From Betaproteobacteria bacterium (GTDB lineage Bacteria > Pseudomonadota > Gammaproteobacteria > Burkholderiales > Casimicrobiaceae): a DNA stretch of 62,106 nucleotides. Shown here piece after piece: positions 39,382 through 48,596 of this stretch; position 1 is the first letter of the stretch, and each line of letters begins with the position of its first letter. Under the pieces are notes generated by a model. That model did not search any database. It saw only the letters and a list, made by a program, of their open reading frames with translations, and was not told the origin of the DNA. A program made the translations under genes and the position numbers. Where the stretch lies: assembly GCA_027492485.1 (NCBI GenBank), contig JAPUER010000044.1, forward strand, positions 3,861 through 65,966. Direction: 5' to 3'.

Positions 39382-40908
39382 CTAGGCGGTGACCACCGGG
39401 ATTTTGCCGATCCGCGCTTGCCATTCTTTCGGACCGGTTTGATGCACGCTGGTGCCCGACGCGTCGACCGCGACGGTGACCGGCATGTCCTGCACGTCGA
39501 ACTCGTAGATCGCTTCCATGCCGAGATCGGCAAAGCCGAGCACTTTGGCGCCCTTGATGGCCTTCGAGACCAGATAGGCAGCACCGCCGACCGCCATCAG
39601 ATACGCGGCCTTGTGCTTTTTGATCGACTCGATGGCCACCGGGCCGCGCTCGGCTTTACCGACCATCGCGATGAGGCCGGTTTGCGCCAGCATCATCTCG
39701 GTGAACTTGTCCATCCGCGTTGCGGTGGTCGGGCCGGCGGGGCCGACCACCTCGTCGCGCACCGGATCGACGGGGCCGACGTAGTAGATGACCCGATTGC
39801 TGAAATCCACCGGCAGCTTTTCGCCCTTGGCCAGCATGTCGGCGATGCGCTTGTGCGCGGCGTCGCGCCCGGTCAGCATCCGGCCGTTGAGCAACAGCGT
39901 TTGCCCCGGCTTCCAGCTCGCCACTTCTTCGCGGGTCAGGGTGTTGAGATCGACCCGCTTCGACAGCTTGACGTCCGGCGCCCAGTGCACGTCGGGCCAG
40001 GCGGCGAGCGATGGTGGCTCGCAATAAGCCGGGCCGGAGCCGTCGAGCACGAAGTGCGCATGCCGCGTGGCGGCGCAGTTCGGGATCATCGCCACCGGCT
40101 TCGACGCCGCATGCGTCGGGTACATATTGATCTTGATGTCGAGCACCGTGGACAGTCCGCCGAGTCCCTGCGCGCCGATACCCAGCGCGTTGACTTTTTC
40201 GTAGAGCTCGATGCGCAATTCTTCGGTCTTGTTCTGCGGGCCGCGCTTGCGCAGGTCGAACATGTCGATCGGCTCCATCAGCGATTGTTTGGCGAGCAGC
40301 ATGGCCTTCTCGGCGGTGCCGCCGATGCCGATGCCCAGCATGCCTGGCGGGCACCAGCCGGCACCCATCGTCGGCACCGTTTTCAACACCCAGTCGACCA
40401 GCGAATCGCTCGGGTTGAGCATCGCGAACTTGCTCTTGTTCTCGCTGCCGCCGCCCTTGGCCGCGACATTGACGTCGATCGTGCTGCCCGGCACCAGTTC
40501 CATCTGGATCACGGCCGGTGTGTTGTCCTTGGTGTTCTTGCGTTCGAACAGCGGATCGGCCACGACCGAGGCGCGCAGCTTGTTGTCCGGGTCGTTGTAG
40601 GCGCGGCGCACGCCTTCGTTGACGGCGTCGTCGATGCTGCCGGCGAAGCCCTCGAAGCGCACGTCCATGCCAATCTTGAGGAACACATTGACGATGCCCG
40701 TGTCCTGGCAGATCGGGCGGTGGCCCTCGGCGCACATCTTCGAATTGGTCAGGATCTGCGCGATGGCATCCTTCGCCGCGGGCGAGGCTTCGGCCTCGTA
40801 GGCGCGGGCCAGATGCTCGATGTAGTCCTGCGGGTGGTAGTAGCTGATGAATTGCAGCGCGGCGGCGATGGATTCAACGAAATCGGCGTACTTTATGGTG
40901 GTGGGCAT
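39382..40908 (-). CDS. fumA: Fumarate hydratase, class I (4Fe-4S)
   Basis: 508 residues, the long single-chain class I form. Catalyses fumarate to L-malate in the TCA cycle. Cluster-binding Cys candidates are in HRPICQDTGIVN, GWCPPGMLGIGIGG and PNCAATRHAHF. The N-terminal alpha domain (residues 1-300) and C-terminal beta domain (KAAYLMAVGGAAYLVSKAI, ending in MEAIYEFDVQDMPV) are fused. Cytosolic. With acs and aceA it serves acetate use. Confidence 0.95.
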   Translation of the reverse strand: MPTTIKYADFVESIAAALQFISYYHPQDYIEHLARAYEAEASPAAKDAIAQILTNSKMCAEGHRPICQDTGIVNVFLKIGMDVRFEGFAGSIDDAVNEGVRRAYNDPDNKLRASVVADPLFERKNTKDNTPAVIQMELVPGSTIDVNVAAKGGGSENKSKFAMLNPSDSLVDWVLKTVPTMGAGWCPPGMLGIGIGGTAEKAMLLAKQSLMEPIDMFDLRKRGPQNKTEELRIELYEKVNALGIGAQGLGGLSTVLDIKINMYPTHAASKPVAMIPNCAATRHAHFVLDGSGPAYCEPPSLAAWPDVHWAPDVKLSKRVDLNTLTREEVASWKPGQTLLLNGRMLTGRDAAHKRIADMLAKGEKLPVDFSNRVIYYVGPVDPVRDEVVGPAGPTTATRMDKFTEMMLAQTGLIAMVGKAERGPVAIESIKKHKAAYLMAVGGAAYLVSKAIKGAKVLGFADLGMEAIYEFDVQDMPVTVAVDASGTSVHQTGPKEWQARIGKIPVVTA

Positions 40909-40944
40909 GATCGGAGGCGTGGAAATTGGTGGGCGCGAAGGCGG

Positions 40945-41589
40945 TCAGTGCTTGTTGCCGCCCGGCGGCGACATCAGGCGGTCGGTCATGGCAATAGCCA
41001 TCGCCGAGAACAGGAACGCAATGTGGATTGCCGTCTGCGCAATCAGCGTCTTCTCGGTGTATTGCTCGGCGTTGATAAAGGTCTTGAGCAGGTGGATCGA
41101 CGAGATGCCGATGATCGCGGTGGCGAGCTTGACCTTGAGCACCGACGCGTTGACGTGCGACAGCCATTCCGGCTGGTCGGGGTGGCTTTCCAGCTCCATC
41201 CGCGAAACGAAAGTTTCATAGCCACCGACGATCACCATGATGAGCAGGTTGGAGATCATCACCACGTCGATCAGGCCCAGCACCAGCAGCATGATCAGCG
41301 TCTCGGTCAGCTTGGTCGGCACCGGCGCGCAGACGCGATCGGCCACCTGCGCCGCAGTCGGGTCGCACGGTTGAACCGAGCTGGCGATGGCGGCGACCGC
41401 CTGCGACGAACCAAACGCCGCCTCGATCAGATGCACCAGCTCGACCCAGAAGTGAAAGACGTAGACCGCCTGGGCGACGATCAAGCCGAGATAAAGCGGC
41501 AATTGCAGCCAGCGGCTGGCAAAGATGATGGCGGGCAGCGGGCGCAGGCGGCGGTTCGATGCGACGGCGGGAGATTGCGTGGACTTCAT
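40945..41589 (-). CDS. UPF0114 (YqhA) family membrane protein
   Basis: 214 residues from the ATG at [10 protein letters not shown]. About four membrane helices: [61 protein letters not shown] and [23 protein letters not shown], which are family signatures. A loop of about 50 residues with two Cys (VQPCDPT.. RVCAPV) is longer than in E. coli YqhA. It lies 36 nt downstream-to-upstream of fumA on the same strand. Function unknown. Confidence 0.88.
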   Translation of the reverse strand: MKSTQSPAVASNRRLRPLPAIIFASRWLQLPLYLGLIVAQAVYVFHFWVELVHLIEAAFGSSQAVAAIASSVQPCDPTAAQVADRVCAPVPTKLTETLIMLLVLGLIDVVMISNLLIMVIVGGYETFVSRMELESHPDQPEWLSHVNASVLKVKLATAIIGISSIHLLKTFINAEQYTEKTLIAQTAIHIAFLFSAMAIAMTDRLMSPPGGNKH

Positions 41590-41792
41590 GGCGCACTCGG
41601 GGCGCAGCGTCGACGCGTTTGGCATCGTGCAGCCGCCGGCCCGGACAGGGACGATGGAAAAAGGCAGTTTAGCACCCGCAGTTGCCCGCTAGCGGGTGCC
41701 GGGGCGCGGGCATTTGCCGTCGAGCGATCGCGCGGCAAGGGCCATGCAAGAGCGCTTCCCGACATGGCGGAGGAACAAGATTTCAGCATAAC

Positions 41793-41909
41793 AACTTTTT
41801 GTTGAAACTACCTTTGCATAAGGCATAGCATCGAGAAATACTCATTATCGACTTCGCATAGATTTGGCATCCAAGTCCATATTCGTTGGGCGTTTCACGT
41901 GAAAGCTGT
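41793..41909. repeat. 117-nt dispersed palindromic element, copy 5 (most diverged)
   Basis: 117 nt from AACTTTTTGT to GTGAAAGCTG. The centre is ATCGAC (41847-41852) instead of GTCGAC. The right hairpin is GTCCA-TATTCGT-TGGGC, where a C-to-T change is tolerated as a T-G pair. The left hairpin is CCTT-TGCAT-AAGG. The spacing of all landmarks is kept. Confidence 0.75.
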
Positions 41910-41965
41910 ATGCCAGTCCTATGTAAGACTCACGTCAATGACCGCCGCTATCGTGTCGGCAGTTT

Positions 41966-41996
41966 CTCCCCGTCACGGAGGCCATTGTGCGGGGAG
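41966..41996 (+). promoter_or_regulatory. Hairpin in the presumed acs leader
   Basis: CTCCCCG (41966-41972) pairs with CGGGGAG (41990-41996) around a 17-nt loop, then CTTT. It lies 63 nt before the acs start. It could be an attenuator-like or stabilising structure; no T-run long enough for a clear terminator. Confidence 0.35.
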
Positions 41997-42059
41997 CTTT
42001 CAAGTCATACTTTGCCATCGTGCGCCGTCGTGCACTGACTGAAACAGGAGGAGTGAACC

Positions 42060-44036
42060 ATGTCTGCCATTGAATCCGTCCTTGTCGAAAATCGCGTGTT
42101 TCCGCCGTCGGCCGCGTTTACCGCGCAGGCCAACGTCAAGCCCGCCGATTTCGAGGCGATGAAGGCCAGGGCAGACCGCGATCACGCCGGTTTCTGGGCC
42201 GATCTCGCCCGCGAAAACCTGATCTGGTCGAAGCCGTTCACGCAGTCGCTCGACGACAGCGATGCCCCATTCTTCAAGTGGTTCGCTGACGGCGAACTCA
42301 ACGCCTCCTACAACTGCCTCGACCGGCACCTGAACACGCCGGTCGCCGACAAGACGGCGATCATCTTCGAGGCCGACGGTGGCGACGTCACCCGCGTCAC
42401 TTACCGCGAGCTCTACAAGCGCGTTTGCCGCTTCGCCAACGGCCTGAAAGCGCTCGGCTACAAGAAGGGCGATCGCGCGATCATCTATCTGCCGATGTCG
42501 ATCGAGGCGGTCGTCGCCATGCAGGCCTGCGCGCGCATCGGCATGACGCATTCAGTGGTGTTCGGCGGCTTCTCGGCCAAGAGTCTGCAGGAGCGCATCG
42601 TCGACGTCGGCGCCACGCTGGTGATCGCCGCCGACGAGCAGATGCGCGGCGGCAAGGCGATCCCGCTGAAGCCTGCTGTCGATGAGGCGTTCGCAATGGG
42701 CGGCTGCGACGCCGTGCGCCACACCATCGTCTACAAGCGCACCGGCGGCAACGTTGCCTACGGCCCGAAAGACATTGACTGGGCCAAGGTCGAGGCCGGT
42801 CAGGCCGAAGACTGCCCGGCCGAAATGGTGGGCGCCGAACATCCGCTGTTCGTGCTCTACACCTCGGGCTCGACCGGCAAGCCGAAGGGTGTGCAGCATT
42901 CCACCGGCGGCTATCTGCTGCATGCCATGCTCACCATGAAGTGGACGTTCGACATCAAGCCGGACGACGTCTTCTGGTGTACCGCCGACGTCGGCTGGGT
43001 GACCGGCCACACCTACGTGACCTACGGCCCGCTCGCCGTCGGTGCCACCGAAATCATCTTCGAAGGCGTGCCGACCTACCCGAACGCCGGGCGCTTCTGG
43101 GACATGATCCAGAAGCACAAGTGCACCGTGTTCTACACCGCGCCGACGGCGATCCGCTCGCTGATCAAGGCGGCCGACACCACGCCTGATTTCGCTCCGG
43201 GCACGTACGATCTGTCGTCGCTGCGCCTGCTCGGCTCGGTTGGCGAGCCGATCAATCCTGAAGCGTGGATGTGGTACTACAAGAACATCGGCGGCGAACG
43301 CTGCCCGATCGTCGACACCTTCTGGCAAACCGAAACCGGCGGCCACATGATCACGCCGCTGCCGGGCGTGACGCCGCTGGTGCCGGGCTCCTGCACGCAG
43401 GCGCTGCCGGGTATCGCCGCCGCGATCGTCGATGAAACCGCGAACGACGTGCCGAACGGCGCCGGCGGCATTCTGGTGGTCAAGAAGCCGTGGCCGTCGA
43501 TGATCCGCACCATCTGGGGCGATCCGGAGCGCTTCAAGAAGTCCTATTTCCCGGACGAGCTCAAGGGCTATTACCTGGCCGGCGATGGCGCGGTGCGCGA
43601 CGCCGTGCATGGCAACTTCCGCATCACCGGCCGCATCGACGACGTGCTGAACGTCTCCGGCCACCGTCTCGGCACCATGGAGATCGAGTCCGCGCTGGTC
43701 GCCAATCCGCTGGTGGCCGAAGCCGCCGTAGTCGGCCGTCCGGACGATACTACGGGCGAGGCAGTGTCGGCCTTCGTCGTACTCAAGGGCGCCCGCCCGG
43801 TCGACAAGGAGGGCGCTGCGAAGATTGCGAAGGAGCTGCGCGACTGGGTCGGCAAAGAGATCGGGCCGATCGCCAAACCGAAGGACATCCGCTTCGGCGA
43901 CAACCTGCCGAAGACGCGCTCCGGCAAGATCATGCGCCGGCTGCTGCGCGCCATCGCCAAGGGCGAAGAAATCACCCAGGACGTATCGACGCTGGAAAAC
44001 CCGGCCATCCTCGAACAGCTCAAGCAAAGCCTCTAG
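42060..44036 (+). CDS. acs: Acetyl-CoA synthetase (AMP-forming)
   Basis: 658 residues. Activates acetate: ATP plus CoA plus acetate to acetyl-CoA, AMP and PPi. The AMP-binding P-loop [11 protein letters not shown] lies around residues 265-276, [18 protein letters not shown] is the substrate and adenylate site, and [23 protein letters not shown] is the hinge. The regulatory and catalytic Lys is in [14 protein letters not shown] near residue 622, the site acetylated by Pat-type enzymes. AGGAGG lies 7-8 nt upstream. Followed by a symporter pair fit for acetate uptake. Confidence 0.97.
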   Translation: MSAIESVLVENRVFPPSAAFTAQANVKPADFEAMKARADRDHAGFWADLARENLIWSKPFTQSLDDSDAPFFKWFADGELNASYNCLDRHLNTPVADKTAIIFEADGGDVTRVTYRELYKRVCRFANGLKALGYKKGDRAIIYLPMSIEAVVAMQACARIGMTHSVVFGGFSAKSLQERIVDVGATLVIAADEQMRGGKAIPLKPAVDEAFAMGGCDAVRHTIVYKRTGGNVAYGPKDIDWAKVEAGQAEDCPAEMVGAEHPLFVLYTSGSTGKPKGVQHSTGGYLLHAMLTMKWTFDIKPDDVFWCTADVGWVTGHTYVTYGPLAVGATEIIFEGVPTYPNAGRFWDMIQKHKCTVFYTAPTAIRSLIKAADTTPDFAPGTYDLSSLRLLGSVGEPINPEAWMWYYKNIGGERCPIVDTFWQTETGGHMITPLPGVTPLVPGSCTQALPGIAAAIVDETANDVPNGAGGILVVKKPWPSMIRTIWGDPERFKKSYFPDELKGYYLAGDGAVRDAVHGNFRITGRIDDVLNVSGHRLGTMEIESALVANPLVAEAAVVGRPDDTTGEAVSAFVVLKGARPVDKEGAAKIAKELRDWVGKEIGPIAKPKDIRFGDNLPKTRSGKIMRRLLRAIAKGEEITQDVSTLENPAILEQLKQSL

Positions 44037-44215
44037 ACCCGACGGCGCCCGGCAGCGCGGGCAGTGGCAGGCAATGCGCGGCGTCCGCGCCGCCAGCCTA
44101 CGCTGTCGCCGCCGGTCCTGTCGGTCGGGCCACCGGCGCGGACAAACTGCCGTCGCCAGTGCAAAATCGCGGCGGTTTGCGTTCGCCCGCCCCGCGAACG
44201 GGCGGGAGCGTAGCG

Positions 44216-44533
44216 ATGCAGGTTTTCTTGGTGATCGTGCACAACATGGTGATGCTGGTGGGCGCCCTGTACATCGCACAGTTTGTCGTCGGCATCTTCA
44301 ACTGGCCGGCGCGCGAAAACAACCCGATTTACCGCCTGTTGCGCTTTCTGGCGTCGCCGGTGACGGCTGTCGTGCGGGTCATCACGCCCGCTGCCGTGCA
44401 GGACCGGCATGTACCGGTGGTGGCGTTCATCCTGCTCTTCTGGCTGTACCTGACGCTGATCGTGGTGCGGCTGTATCTGCGCCGACCCGAACTATTCCAG
44501 TCGCTGTCGGTGCCCGGGGTGGTCGCGACATGA
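44216..44533 (+). CDS. Small membrane protein, YggT-like
   Basis: 105 residues from the ATG behind GGGAG. Two hydrophobic regions: VIVHNMVMLVGALYIAQFVVGIFNW and VVAFILLFWLYLTLIVVRLYL, with NPIYRLLRFLASPVTAVVRVITP between them. This resembles the YggT pattern (N-P-[IL]-Y-R-x-[LI]-x-x-x-x-x-P) of inner-membrane proteins involved in osmotic or envelope functions. It follows acs, same strand. Confidence 0.7.
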   Translation: MQVFLVIVHNMVMLVGALYIAQFVVGIFNWPARENNPIYRLLRFLASPVTAVVRVITPAAVQDRHVPVVAFILLFWLYLTLIVVRLYLRRPELFQSLSVPGVVAT

Positions 44534-44558
44534 CGCCGCTCGCAGCGATCTGCTCGTG

Positions 44559-45155
44559 ATGGCCTCGCTACGCGGCTACGTCCTCCGCCAGATCGCTTCC
44601 TGGGCCATTCTGTTCCGGCGCAACGGTCTCGCATTCGCCTGCTACGAGCGGGCACTGCGCAACGACGGCAACGATACGGCGACGCTTGCGCAGCGGGCGT
44701 ACCTGCATGCGCAGTCGCCCGCCGCCGACGATCGCCTGCGCGCGATTGCCGGATTCGAGCGCGTCGTCGCGTTGAAGCCAGGGGACGCCGATACCTGGTT
44801 TAACCTCGGGTTTTTGCGCCAGCAGCAGGGCGATCATGCCGTCGCGATCGACGCCTTCGAGCGAGCGCTCGCGCTACGCCAAGGGCTCGATCGCGCCTGG
44901 TACGGCCTCGCGTTGTCGCGCATTGCCAGCGGCGACGACGCTGCCGCCATCGAGGCCCTCCGCAAGAACATTGCACTGCAACCGATGAGCCCGCATGGAT
45001 TCATGGCGCTGGCGCGTGCGCAATACCGGTTGCAGCAAATCGAGGCATGCGAGAAAACGATGCGGCGCCTCGGCGCATTCGATCCGCGCAACGCGGCGCT
45101 GCTCGAAGACGAAACCGGCATTCGGATCGGCGTCGAACGCTGGTGGCGCCGTTGA
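44559..45155 (+). CDS. Tetratricopeptide-repeat protein
   Basis: 198 residues. About four TPR units: AFACYERALRNDGNDTATLAQRAYLHAQS, RAIAGFERVVALKPGDADTWFNLGFLRQQQGDHAVAIDAFERALALRQGLDRAWYGLALSRIASGDDAAAIEALRKNIALQP and the last one up to MRRLGAFDPRN. No signal peptide; the start is either GTG 44556 or ATG 44559. Likely a protein-interaction scaffold. It lies between acs and the symporter pair. Confidence 0.82.
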   Translation: MASLRGYVLRQIASWAILFRRNGLAFACYERALRNDGNDTATLAQRAYLHAQSPAADDRLRAIAGFERVVALKPGDADTWFNLGFLRQQQGDHAVAIDAFERALALRQGLDRAWYGLALSRIASGDDAAAIEALRKNIALQPMSPHGFMALARAQYRLQQIEACEKTMRRLGAFDPRNAALLEDETGIRIGVERWWRR

Positions 45156-45368
45156 TGCGCCGGTCTCCTCGGTGAACGCCGCTGCGCGCGGCGGGTCGGC
45201 GCTGAGCCGGTGCAAGCATGCGCGCGGGCGCGTCTGGCCCTCTTTATCTCTGCGGAAAACTCGGATACGCTTTGCCGGCACCCTGCTGGTTTCAGGGTGC
45301 CGGTCACGGTCGGGCGACACGACGTTTGCAATCTTTTTGAGCAAAACGACCGCAGCGAGGAGGAAGCA

Positions 45369-45632
45369 ATGCAGTTGACCGAGAGGCACCGCGAGTACTG
45401 GCGCAGAAACCTGCGCATCACGGCGGTTCTGATGGCAATCTGGTTTGTGGTGACCTTTGTCGTCGGCTACGCTGCCCGCGATCTGTCCTTCAATTTTTTC
45501 GGCTGGCCTTTTTCGTTCTGGATGGGCGCGCAGGGGGCGCTGATCGTCTACGTGATTCTCATCTGGTATTACGCGCGGACGATGAATCGCCTCGACCGCG
45601 AGTACGGCGTGGACGAGGCCGATGAAGAATGA
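45369..45632 (+). CDS. DUF4212 symporter small subunit
   Basis: 87 residues, two membrane helices (about 18-40 and 50-70). HREYWRRNLRITAVLMAIWFVVTF, then FFGWPFSFWMGAQGALIVYVILIWYYARTMNRLDREYGV, is the DUF4212 pattern of the small subunit that always precedes VC_2705-type sodium/solute symporters. GCGAGGAGGAAGC precedes the ATG. Stop and next start overlap (ATGA), so the pair is translationally coupled. Confidence 0.92.
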   Translation: MQLTERHREYWRRNLRITAVLMAIWFVVTFVVGYAARDLSFNFFGWPFSFWMGAQGALIVYVILIWYYARTMNRLDREYGVDEADEE

Positions 45633-47695
45633 GTAGCGCCGGCAGCCAGCGCGCGTTCAAGGCACAGCTCAAGAAGATATACGCCTGGTACACCGGCGGC
45701 TTCGTCTTGTTTGTTGTGGTGCTTGCGATTCTCGAAAAGCTTGGCATGCCACGGGCCTGGATCGGCTATGTCTTCCTGCTGGCGACGGTGCTGCTGTATG
45801 CCGGGATCGGCGTCATGAGCCGCACTTCGGATGCGTCCGAATATTATGTTGCCGGGCGCCGCGTCCCGGCCGTGTTCAACGGCATGGCGACCGGTGCCGA
45901 CTGGATGTCGGCGGCATCGTTCATCGGCATGGCCGGCACCCTCTACCTGCAGGGCTATTCGGGCCTCGCGTTCATCATGGGGTGGACCGGCGGCTATGTG
46001 CTGGTCGCGCTGTTTCTGGCGCCTTATCTGCGCAAGTTCGGCCAGTTCACCATCCCCGATTTCCTGGGCGACCGCTACGGCGGCAACACGGCGCGCTTCG
46101 TCGGCGTGCTGATCGCCATTCTCTGCTCGTTCGTCTACCTCGTGGCACAGATCTACGGCGTCGGGCTGATTACTGCGCGACTGACCGGACTGTCGTTCGA
46201 GGTGGGTGTGTTCGTCGGCCTTGCGGGCATGCTGGTCTGCTCCTTTCTGGGTGGCATGCGTGCGGTGACCTGGACGCAGGTGGCGCAATACATCATCCTG
46301 ATCATTGCTTACCTGATTCCGGTGGTGTGGTTGTCGATGAAGCACACCCACAGCCCGCTGCCGCAGCTTGCCTACGGTGCTGTACTGGAAAAAGTGACGG
46401 CCCGCGAAGAGCAGTTGCTGAAGGATCCGAAGGAACTCGAAGTGCGCCGACTGTTTGCCGATCGCGCTGCCGCTGCGGAAGCCCGGCTCAAGGCATTGCC
46501 CGGTTCGTTCGATAGCGGCAAGGCGCAGTTGCAGAAGGTGCTCGACGAGGCGAAGGCATCTCATGCCGGCAGCGAACAAATCGTCGCCGCGCAAAAGGCC
46601 GTGGATACCTATCCGCGCGATGCCGCTGCGGCCCGGGTGGCCTGGACCAAGGAGGCGGCGCTCAAGGGGCGATCGGCAGCGCCGCTGCGTCATGCCGAGG
46701 CGTTTCCGGCTGCCACCGAGCAGGCGCGCAACGTTGCCCGAAAAAATTTCCTCGCCCTGATCTTCTGCCTGATCGTGGGCACGGCCGCGCTGCCGCACAT
46801 CCTGATGCGTTACTACACCACACCAAGCGTGCGGGAAGCGCGAACCTCGGTGTTCTGGTCGCTGTTCTTCATCTTCCTGCTTTACGTCACGGCGCCGGCG
46901 CTGGCGGTGCTGGTGAAGTTCGATATCTACACGATGCTGGTGGGCACCGAGTTTTCGAAACTGCCGGCGTGGGTGAACTCCTGGGCGCGCGTCGATCCAT
47001 CGTTGCTGTCCATCGCGGACGTGAACAAGGACGGCATCGTGCAGCTGGCCGAGATCGTGATCGGCGGCGACATCGTGGTGCTGGCGACGCCCGAGATTGC
47101 CGGGCTTCCGTACGTCATCTCGGGGCTGGTGGCCGCCGGCGGTCTGGCGGCGGCGCTGTCCACCGCCGACGGGCTGCTGCTGACCATCGCCAACGCCTTG
47201 TCGCACGATCTCTACTACAAGATGATCAACCCGAACGCCTCGACGGCCACCCGCGTCGGCGTGTCGAAGGCGCTGTTGCTGGTGGTGGCGCTGGCCGCGG
47301 CCTGGGTGGCGTCGCTGAAGACGGCAGACATCGTGTTTCTGGTATCGGCGGCATTTTCGCTGGCTGCCGCCGGGTTCTTCCCGGCGCTGGTGCTCGGCAT
47401 CTTCTGGAAACGCACGAGCAGCGCAGCCGCCGTGCTCGGCATGATCGCCGGCACGGCGGTGACCTTCTACTACATGGCGACGACGCAACCCTGGATGCGC
47501 GGCCTGTTTGGTGTGACGCGACCGATCGCCGAGGCGACCTGGTGGGATATTCAGCCGATCTCGGCCGGCGTCTTCGGGGTGCCGCTCGGCTTCGTGATCA
47601 TCGTCGTGGTCAGCCTGCTGACGCCGGCGCCGAAGCCGGAAGTGCAGGCGCTGGTCGATAACCTGCGCTACCCGAATCTGAAAGCCGCCGATTGA
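45629..47695 (+). CDS. Sodium:solute symporter, VC_2705 subfamily (acetate-type)
   Basis: 688 residues, SSS family, with about 13 membrane helices. YYVAGRRVPAVFNGMATGADWMSAASFIGMAGTLYLQGYSG is the N-terminal sodium/substrate region shared with ActP. A soluble, charged insertion of about 110 residues (about 255-370) separates helices. A 12-residue EF-hand-like loop, DVNKDGIVQLAE, is at residues 464-475. The location behind acs and DUF4212 supports import of acetate or a similar short-chain acid with Na+. Confidence 0.9.
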   Translation: MSSAGSQRAFKAQLKKIYAWYTGGFVLFVVVLAILEKLGMPRAWIGYVFLLATVLLYAGIGVMSRTSDASEYYVAGRRVPAVFNGMATGADWMSAASFIGMAGTLYLQGYSGLAFIMGWTGGYVLVALFLAPYLRKFGQFTIPDFLGDRYGGNTARFVGVLIAILCSFVYLVAQIYGVGLITARLTGLSFEVGVFVGLAGMLVCSFLGGMRAVTWTQVAQYIILIIAYLIPVVWLSMKHTHSPLPQLAYGAVLEKVTAREEQLLKDPKELEVRRLFADRAAAAEARLKALPGSFDSGKAQLQKVLDEAKASHAGSEQIVAAQKAVDTYPRDAAAARVAWTKEAALKGRSAAPLRHAEAFPAATEQARNVARKNFLALIFCLIVGTAALPHILMRYYTTPSVREARTSVFWSLFFIFLLYVTAPALAVLVKFDIYTMLVGTEFSKLPAWVNSWARVDPSLLSIADVNKDGIVQLAEIVIGGDIVVLATPEIAGLPYVISGLVAAGGLAAALSTADGLLLTIANALSHDLYYKMINPNASTATRVGVSKALLLVVALAAAWVASLKTADIVFLVSAAFSLAAAGFFPALVLGIFWKRTSSAAAVLGMIAGTAVTFYYMATTQPWMRGLFGVTRPIAEATWWDIQPISAGVFGVPLGFVIIVVVSLLTPAPKPEVQALVDNLRYPNLKAAD

Positions 47696-47729
47696 CCCGC
47701 AAGCAGACGGCGGCGGCCGCCGGCGGTCT

Positions 47730-48344
47730 TTAGCTTGCTGCCGGATCGGTCTGCCGGAATGACGGCCGTGCGGCAATTTTCTTGTAGTGCCGCGCCAGAT
47801 TGGGATGCGTGTTTTCCCAGGCAATGTCCGGGTAGCGCAGCTTCAGGTAACCGAGCGCACAGCCGGCGGCGATGTCGGCCAGCGACAACGCGTTGCCAAC
47901 GCAGAATTCGCGCTCGCCAAGCTCGCGCGCCATTTCGTCGAGGCAGGCGGCAATCTTGCTGCGCTGCCGGTCGATTTGCCGGGCGCTGGATTCGTTCTTG
48001 TCCGGTCGCGCCGCTTCCACGCGCGCCAGGATCGCCGCGTCGCAGAGCCCGTCGGCGATGGCCTCCCAGCGCTTGGCCGCAATGCGGTCGCGCGACGACT
48101 CCGGGATCAGACGGTGCACCGGCGACAGTCCGTCGAGATATTCGACGATGACCCGCGAATCGAACAGGCTGGTGTTGTCATCCATGATCAGCGCCGGAAC
48201 CTTGCCGAGCGGATTGAGGCGCGTCAGTTCGGGCGCCGGTGCCCACGGATCGACGATCTCGAGATCGAGATCCAGTTTTTTTTCTGCTGCCACGATGCGC
48301 ACCTTGCGGGCGTAGGGGCTGGCGTTCGAATGGAGGAGTTTCAT
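47730..48344 (-). CDS. Glutathione S-transferase, YibF-like
   Basis: 204 residues. MKLLHSNASPYARKVRIVAAEKKLDL carries the N-terminal Ser (S7/S9 region) of the YibF-type GSTs, NPLGKVPALIMDD is the glutathione cis-Pro motif and SLFDSRVIVEYLD the gamma-Glu site. The C-terminal domain LSLADIAAGCALGYLKLRYPDIAW is standard. Not a close paralogue of the beta-class GST at 233-850. Substrate unknown. Confidence 0.9.
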   Translation of the reverse strand: MKLLHSNASPYARKVRIVAAEKKLDLDLEIVDPWAPAPELTRLNPLGKVPALIMDDNTSLFDSRVIVEYLDGLSPVHRLIPESSRDRIAAKRWEAIADGLCDAAILARVEAARPDKNESSARQIDRQRSKIAACLDEMARELGEREFCVGNALSLADIAAGCALGYLKLRYPDIAWENTHPNLARHYKKIAARPSFRQTDPAAS

Positions 48345-48553
48345 GTTTGTAATTTGTTACTGGGTACGACGGGGTCGCATCCCGCTGCGACGAATCTAGC
48401 ACGACATCGCGAGGCTGCAAATGCGATCCGACGACAGCGGATAATACGGGGCTGCGACTGCTTGACAAAGACGTTCTTTTGCCGGCAATCGCGTCAGTAT
48501 TTCCCGGCGATTCGGCGCCTCGGTGCACGTTCAACGTAGTGCCGGTGCGTCGA

Positions 48554-48584
48554 CCGCAGCCACCGCAGCCACCGCAGCCACCGC
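48554..48584 (+). repeat. 9-nt tandem repeat upstream of purB
   Basis: Three and a half copies of CCGCAGCCA end 13 nt before the purB ATG. The repeat could vary in copy number by slippage and change purB leader length. No Shine-Dalgarno sequence is visible between it and the ATG. Confidence 0.7.
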
Positions 48585-48596
48585 TTTTCCTCATTC

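Larger units (their letters stand above)
41590..42059. other. Intergenic region upstream of acs
   Basis: 470 bases between divergent genes. It holds copy 5 of the dispersed element (41793-41909), the leader hairpin at 41966-41996 and the acs ribosome-binding site CAGGAGGAGTG just before the ATG at 42060. I cannot place the acs promoter. Confidence 0.7.

Noticed and set aside
39355-41805. 816-codon open frame on the plus strand
   Set aside because: Antisense to fumarase and the UPF0114 gene, His/Asp/Arg-rich nonsense text; shadow.
45569-47824. 751-codon open frame on the minus strand
   Set aside because: Antisense to the symporter genes, composition typical of antisense frames in high-GC DNA.
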